Below, piece after piece: positions 5,516-9,312 of a stretch of 9,312 bases of DNA. The notes under the pieces are model-generated. The model ran no database searches and was not told the DNA's origin. It saw nothing but the letters and a program-made list of their open reading frames with translations. Location: positions 1 to 9,312 of the forward strand of contig CACZTF010000186.1 of NCBI GenBank assembly GCA_902784025.1, given 5' to 3'. Position 1 is the stretch's first letter; the number at the start of each line of letters is the position of its first letter. The position numbers and the translations under genes were made by a program. The stretch comes from an uncultured Lachnospiraceae bacterium (GTDB lineage Bacteria > Bacillota > Clostridia > Lachnospirales > Lachnospiraceae).

Positions 5516-6835
5516 ATGGATGGCGGTGACATAGTTCAGATCATCATTATAATCGCGCTGATAGTATTATCAGCATTTTTTTCATCGGCAGAGACTTCTT
5601 TTACCATGATAAACAAGATAAAGCTGAGAACCATGTGCGATGAAGGAAATAAAGGTGCTCTCAGGGTCCGGAAGATCCTGGAGAATCCAAGCAGGATGCT
5701 TTCAAGTATTCTCGTCGGGAACAATATTGTTAATATCGCCGTTTCTTCTCTTGTTACTACATTTACCATAAAACTTTTCGGAAATGCAGCAGCGGGTATC
5801 AGTACAGGAATACTTACGGTAGTATTACTTATTTTCGGAGAGATAACTCCTAAAACCCTGGCTTCACAGAATGCCGAGACCATAGCCTGCATCTATTCCA
5901 AGCCGGTAAGCTTCATCATCATCATCCTGACTCCGGTAGTTTTTGTCATAGATAAGCTTTCAAGTCTTATACTTAAGATCTTCAGAACGAACAATAAAAA
6001 GCCTGTTTCTACTATTACAGAAGCCGAACTGAGGGCTCTTGTTGATGTGGGACATGAGGAAGGCGTATTTGAGGATGATGAAAAAAAGATCATCCATAAC
6101 ATTTTTGAATTTGATGATCAGAGTGTAAAAGAGGTCATGATCCCTAAGGTAGACGTAAATATGGTACCGGATGATGTCTCATTTGATGAGCTGCTAAAGG
6201 TATTCAGGGAAAGTTCCCATTCAAGGATACCTGTCTACAAAAAAGAGACAGGAGAAGTTATAAGTGTACTCCATATAAAGGATTTTATAATGTCCGATGC
6301 GTATTCGGATCCGGATAAAAGAGAAGATTTTAATGTAAATGAAATTATCAAAAGAGATGCATATTACACATTTGAACAGAAAACAACTTCTTCTCTTTTT
6401 GAGGATATGAAAAAGAGTTCTGTTTCTTCCGCAATAGTTCTTGATGAGTATGGTATCATGACCGGCTTTGTAACTACCCAGGATCTTATCGAGGAGATAA
6501 CAGGACATATGAGTGATGAATATGACTCGGAATCGGAAGCTCCTTTTAAGGAGATCGCACCGGGCAAATACAGAGTAGATGGTGCTTTCAAGATAGATGA
6601 TATAAACGAAGAAGTAGGTAATGTGTTCAGTTCTGACGAAAATGATTCGATAGGAGGACTTATCGTAGAAAGACTGGACAGATTTCCTAAAGCAGGAGAT
6701 TCTGTTACGGAGTCCGGATATAAGATAAGTGTTATCAGTGCTGAGAACGACAGGGTGGAAAGTGTTTTGATAGAAAAGATAAACGGAACGGATCCTGAAA
6801 AAAAGAAAAACAAAAAGAAAAATAAAAAGGAATAA
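5516..6835 (+). CDS. CorC/HlyC-family membrane protein (CNNM, CBS pair, CorC_HlyC domains)
   Basis: Integral membrane protein of the CNNM/CorC family, whose studied members take part in Mg2+ export or resistance to Mg2+ and cobalt; the older 'hemolysin' label is inherited from HlyC. Domains in order: CNNM membrane domain (about 1-190) with SAFFSSAETSF at 19-29, VGNNIVNIAVSS at 67-78 and the signature FGEITPKTLA at 107-116; a linker EGVFEDDEKKIIHNIFEFDD (182-201); a CBS pair (about 202-330), with V-x-VMIPKVDV opening the first and VLDEYGIMTGFVTTQDL closing the second; a CorC_HlyC domain (about 345-422) with YRVDGAFKIDDIN and DSIGGLIVERLDRFPKAGD. It ends in a lysine-rich tail (KKKNKKKNKKE). The ATG follows an in-frame stop two codons upstream, so it is the first possible start; the AAGGAG site is 13 bases away, rather far. 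The gene lies after the murF terminator and 70 bases before dgt. Confidence 0.93.
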   Translation: MDGGDIVQIIIIIALIVLSAFFSSAETSFTMINKIKLRTMCDEGNKGALRVRKILENPSRMLSSILVGNNIVNIAVSSLVTTFTIKLFGNAAAGISTGILTVVLLIFGEITPKTLASQNAETIACIYSKPVSFIIIILTPVVFVIDKLSSLILKIFRTNNKKPVSTITEAELRALVDVGHEEGVFEDDEKKIIHNIFEFDDQSVKEVMIPKVDVNMVPDDVSFDELLKVFRESSHSRIPVYKKETGEVISVLHIKDFIMSDAYSDPDKREDFNVNEIIKRDAYYTFEQKTTSSLFEDMKKSSVSSAIVLDEYGIMTGFVTTQDLIEEITGHMSDEYDSESEAPFKEIAPGKYRVDGAFKIDDINEEVGNVFSSDENDSIGGLIVERLDRFPKAGDSVTESGYKISVISAENDRVESVLIEKINGTDPEKKKNKKKNKKE

Positions 6836-6891
6836 CAATGAACACCGGCAATAAGATATATAGGGGAGCTTGATAAGTTATATCAATTTTG

Positions 6892-6898
6892 AAGGAGG
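6892..6898 (+). promoter_or_regulatory. ribosome binding site deciding the dgt start
   Basis: AAGGAGG with seven bases to the TTG at 6906-6908. An ATG at 6901 is out of frame and stops after two codons, and the in-frame TTG at 6870 has only three bases after its purine run. The site therefore selects the TTG at 6906. Confidence 0.8.
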
Positions 6899-6905
6899 GG
6901 ATGGA

Positions 6906-7913
6906 TTGAACATAAGACAAAAGAGTGAGGATATCGAAAAAAAGATACTTTCTCCATATGCATCTTTATCGGGCGAGAGTAAGGGCAGAGCCTGTCAGGA
7001 AGAAGATGATGAGATGCGCACGATATACCAAAGAGACAGGGACAGGATAATCCACTGCAAGTCTTTCAGACGATTGAAACATAAGACCCAGGTCTTTCTC
7101 GCGCCTGAAGGTGATCATTACAGGACCAGACTGACTCATACTTTAGAAGTTTCCCAGATAGCAAGGAGTATCTCCAGGGCTTTAAGATTAAATGAGGACC
7201 TTACAGAGGCGATAGCCTTGGCGCATGATCTGGGTCATACACCTTTCGGACATACCGGAGAACGTACATTAAACAGATTATGTTCTTACGGTTTTGATCA
7301 TTGTTCGCATGGTTTAAGAGTAGTGGATGTATTGGAGAAGGACGGTGAAGGGCTGAATCTTTCATTTGAAGTAAAAGACGGTATTTTGAACCATAAGACC
7401 AGCGGGACGCCTTCAACTCTTGAAGGTGCTGTAGTAAGACTTTCTGATAAGATCGCATATATCAATCACGATATTGATGATGCCATACGCGGGGATATAT
7501 TTAAAGAGGAGGCGTTACCCCGGGAGTTGACTGATATATTAGGTCATTCCTCGAGGGAACGTCTTGATACGCTCATCAGGGCTATTGTTGAAAGTTCAGA
7601 GGGTATGCCGGAAATAAGAATGCCGGATGAGATCCTTTCTGCCATGATGACTTTAAGAAGATTTATGTTTGAAAATCTGTATGTTAATGATGTAGCCAAG
7701 AGTGAAGAAAAAAAAGCTGATAAAATGATAGAAGGGCTTTTTGAATATTTCAAAACACATACGGAAGAGATACCTTCTGTTTATACGGACATTGCAGCCG
7801 GAAGAGGAGAAACACCGGAGCATGCCGTTTGTGACTATATTGCAAGCATGAGTGACAGGTATTCAGTTAAGATTTTTGAGGAAATATATGTTCCCAGATC
7901 ATGGAACAGGTGA
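6906..7913 (+). CDS. dgt: deoxyguanosinetriphosphate triphosphohydrolase-like HD protein
   Basis: HD-superfamily dNTP triphosphohydrolase, which splits dGTP (or other dNTPs) to the deoxynucleoside and triphosphate and so trims the dNTP pool. With TTG at 6906 as the start the protein has 335 residues and opens MNIRQKSEDIEKK-x2-SPYA, as this short Gram-positive group usually does. Family blocks: YQRDRDRIIHCKSFRRLKHKTQVF (41-64), RTRLTHTLEV with the first metal histidine H78, ALAHDLGHTPFGHTGE with H107 and D108 (105-119), FEVKDGILNH (154-163) and the last metal ligand D181 in LSDKIAYINHDIDDA. The full H...HD...D set is intact, so it should be active. It is shorter than E. coli Dgt (about 505 residues); substrate preference in this short group is not certain. 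It follows the CorC-like gene after 70 bases and precedes dnaG by 15, which points to co-transcription with dnaG. Confidence 0.93.
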   Translation: MNIRQKSEDIEKKILSPYASLSGESKGRACQEEDDEMRTIYQRDRDRIIHCKSFRRLKHKTQVFLAPEGDHYRTRLTHTLEVSQIARSISRALRLNEDLTEAIALAHDLGHTPFGHTGERTLNRLCSYGFDHCSHGLRVVDVLEKDGEGLNLSFEVKDGILNHKTSGTPSTLEGAVVRLSDKIAYINHDIDDAIRGDIFKEEALPRELTDILGHSSRERLDTLIRAIVESSEGMPEIRMPDEILSAMMTLRRFMFENLYVNDVAKSEEKKADKMIEGLFEYFKTHTEEIPSVYTDIAAGRGETPEHAVCDYIASMSDRYSVKIFEEIYVPRSWNR

Positions 7914-7928
7914 TCCTCAGGGGGAAAA

Positions 7929-9312
7929 ATGGATTTTAATGAATTTAAGGAACGGGTACGTTCCGCCAGTGATATCACTGATATCGTCGGGCGGTATGTT
8001 ACTTTAAAAAGGTCGGGTAGTTCTTATAAAGGACTTTGTCCGTTTCACAATGAAAAAACACCGTCTTTTTTCGTTATGCCGGACGACCAGTTTTATTACT
8101 GTTACGGTTGTCATAAAAGCGGTGATGTTTTTGCTTTTCTGTGTGAATACAATAATCTCGATTTTATGGAGGCGCTTGAAGAACTGGCAAGGAATGCCGG
8201 TATCGATATGCCTGACAGATTCGATACGGGAGCAAAAAATGATCATGTAAAAAAGGGCGCAAAGAGCAGGCTGCTGGAAATGTACAAGTTTGCTGCCGGG
8301 TTTTATTACGAATCATTACATTCACAACAGGGTAAGAGAGCGTATGATTATCTTTTGAAAAGAGGTATCACAAAAAACATGATGACGGCCTTTGGGCTGG
8401 GTTATGCGCCGGGAGGAAGAGATAACCTTTTTTCATTTTTGAAAAGTAAAGGATATACTGATGAAGAACTTAAGGAATCAGGCCTTTTCAGTTATAAAAC
8501 GGGAAAACCTGCGGATTGTTTTTTTAACAGGGTAATGTTTCCCATAATGAACAAGTCTTCAAGGGTGATCGCGTTCGGCGGCAGAGTATTGGGAGATGAA
8601 AAACCCAAATATATAAATTCTCCGGAGACATTAATCTACAGCAAGAAAGATAATCTGTACGGGATCCATCGGGCCATACGTTCAAAAAGCGATCGTATCA
8701 TACTTGTAGAAGGATACATGGATGTGATAGCAGCCCAGCAGGCCGGCTTTACGGAAACAGCAGCTTCCCTTGGTACAGCTCTTACACAGGAACAAGCCCG
8801 TATCATTTCCGGTATGGCGGGAAAAGTATATCTTATATATGATACTGACAGCGCCGGTACCAAGGCTATGCTCAGGGCGATACCCATACTCAGGTCGGAG
8901 GGTATATATGTATATGTTGCCGATATGTCACCATTTAAGGATCCTGATGAACTGATAAAAGCAGAAGGTCCGGAAGGGTTTGAAAAACGCATTGAAAATG
9001 CGGAAAATGCTTTTATTTTTGAAATACGTGAAATGTCAAAAGATTTTAATCTTGATGATCCTTCAGAACGTGCAGGCTTTGAAGCAAAGGCAGCGGAAAA
9101 GATATCCGGTTTTGATAATAAATTTGAGAGAGAACAATATATTGAAAATATTTCATCGGAATATAATATTGACAGAACACTTCTGCAAAATGAAGTATCA
9201 AGGATCGGTAATCTCAGAAGTGAAGGTACAGGCGTCAGATACAGAGTAAGGGAAAATAAAAGTCTTCTGAAAAAAAATAATTCTGATGACCGTATAAATA
9301 CAGATGAAAAAA
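7929..9312 (+). CDS. dnaG: DNA primase, 3' end outside the window
   Basis: Makes the short RNA primers for lagging-strand synthesis and works with the replicative helicase DnaB at the fork. 461 codons are visible, without frameshift, to the right edge. Domains: N-terminal CHC2 zinc finger with C37, H40, C58 and C61 (C-x2-H-x17-C-x2-C), containing CPFHNEKTPSF and YYCYGCHKSGDV; the catalytic core (about 115-345), with FPIMNKSSRVIAFGGRVL, YINSPET-x2-Y-K and a Toprim fold whose acidic residues are E261 (VEGYMDV) and D305/D307 (YDTDSAG), followed by DPDEL (338-342). The region after about 350 is a less conserved linker; the C-terminal DnaB-binding domain lies mostly or wholly past the window. The ATG has GGGGG four bases before it and lies 15 bases after dgt. 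In many Firmicutes rpoD/sigA follows dnaG; that cannot be seen here. Confidence 0.97.
   Translation, partial: MDFNEFKERVRSASDITDIVGRYVTLKRSGSSYKGLCPFHNEKTPSFFVMPDDQFYYCYGCHKSGDVFAFLCEYNNLDFMEALEELARNAGIDMPDRFDTGAKNDHVKKGAKSRLLEMYKFAAGFYYESLHSQQGKRAYDYLLKRGITKNMMTAFGLGYAPGGRDNLFSFLKSKGYTDEELKESGLFSYKTGKPADCFFNRVMFPIMNKSSRVIAFGGRVLGDEKPKYINSPETLIYSKKDNLYGIHRAIRSKSDRIILVEGYMDVIAAQQAGFTETAASLGTALTQEQARIISGMAGKVYLIYDTDSAGTKAMLRAIPILRSEGIYVYVADMSPFKDPDELIKAEGPEGFEKRIENAENAFIFEIREMSKDFNLDDPSERAGFEAKAAEKISGFDNKFEREQYIENISSEYNIDRTLLQNEVSRIGNLRSEGTGVRYRVRENKSLLKKNNSDDRINTDEK

Noticed and set aside
6221..6838. Leftward 205-codon frame opposite the CorC-like gene, and other long antisense frames opposite murF and ddl
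   Set aside because: They are shadows of confident genes, with low-complexity phenylalanine-, serine- or isoleucine-rich translations and no ribosome sites.
6870..6905. Upstream TTG at 6870 as the dgt start (12 more residues)
   Set aside because: Its purine run is only three bases away, and the extra residues are not part of the family's usual N-terminus; AAGGAGG clearly serves the TTG at 6906.
8980..9249. Rightward 89-codon frame within dnaG
   Set aside because: It lies in another frame inside the intact primase gene; the dnaG frame is open throughout and carries all the motifs.

Overview
The window looks like chromosomal core DNA of a low-to-mid G+C Gram-positive anaerobe, most likely a Clostridia member of the Lachnospiraceae type. 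The grounds are strong GGAGG-type Shine-Dalgarno sites, TTG and GTG starts, AT-rich spacers, and a dgt gene lying directly before dnaG. The genus cannot be fixed from the sequence alone.

Layout. The left quarter is read leftwards: the 5' part of a DUF1275/YoaK-family membrane protein (cut by the window edge), then a SulP-family anion transporter without the usual STAS domain. A 13-bp stem with T-runs on both sides separates them. A spacer of about 710 bases follows. It is AT-rich except for one GC-rich, self-complementary island of about 120 bases, and it also holds the probable SulP promoter with a long hairpin-bearing leader, and the probable ddl promoter. From 2884 to the right edge everything is read rightwards: ddl and murF (cell-wall dipeptide synthesis and its addition to the peptidoglycan precursor), an intrinsic terminator, a CNNM/CBS/CorC membrane protein, an HD-domain dGTP triphosphohydrolase (dgt), and DNA primase (dnaG), which is open to the window end.

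How the genes fit together. Ddl makes D-Ala-D-Ala and MurF attaches it to the UDP-MurNAc-tripeptide, so the pair does consecutive steps and is probably one transcript. Dgt and DnaG lie 15 bases apart and join dNTP-pool control to primer synthesis, the start of a macromolecular-synthesis type operon in which a primary sigma factor gene (rpoD/sigA) would be expected next, beyond the window. The CorC-like protein lies between the two pairs with no clear functional link.

I see no phage, IS, CRISPR, toxin-antitoxin or defence genes and no new multi-gene system. The parts worth a second look are non-coding: the GC-rich island at 2634-2757 and the structured leader of the SulP gene. The SulP protein's C-terminal membrane segments, in the place of STAS, are the main protein-level oddity.
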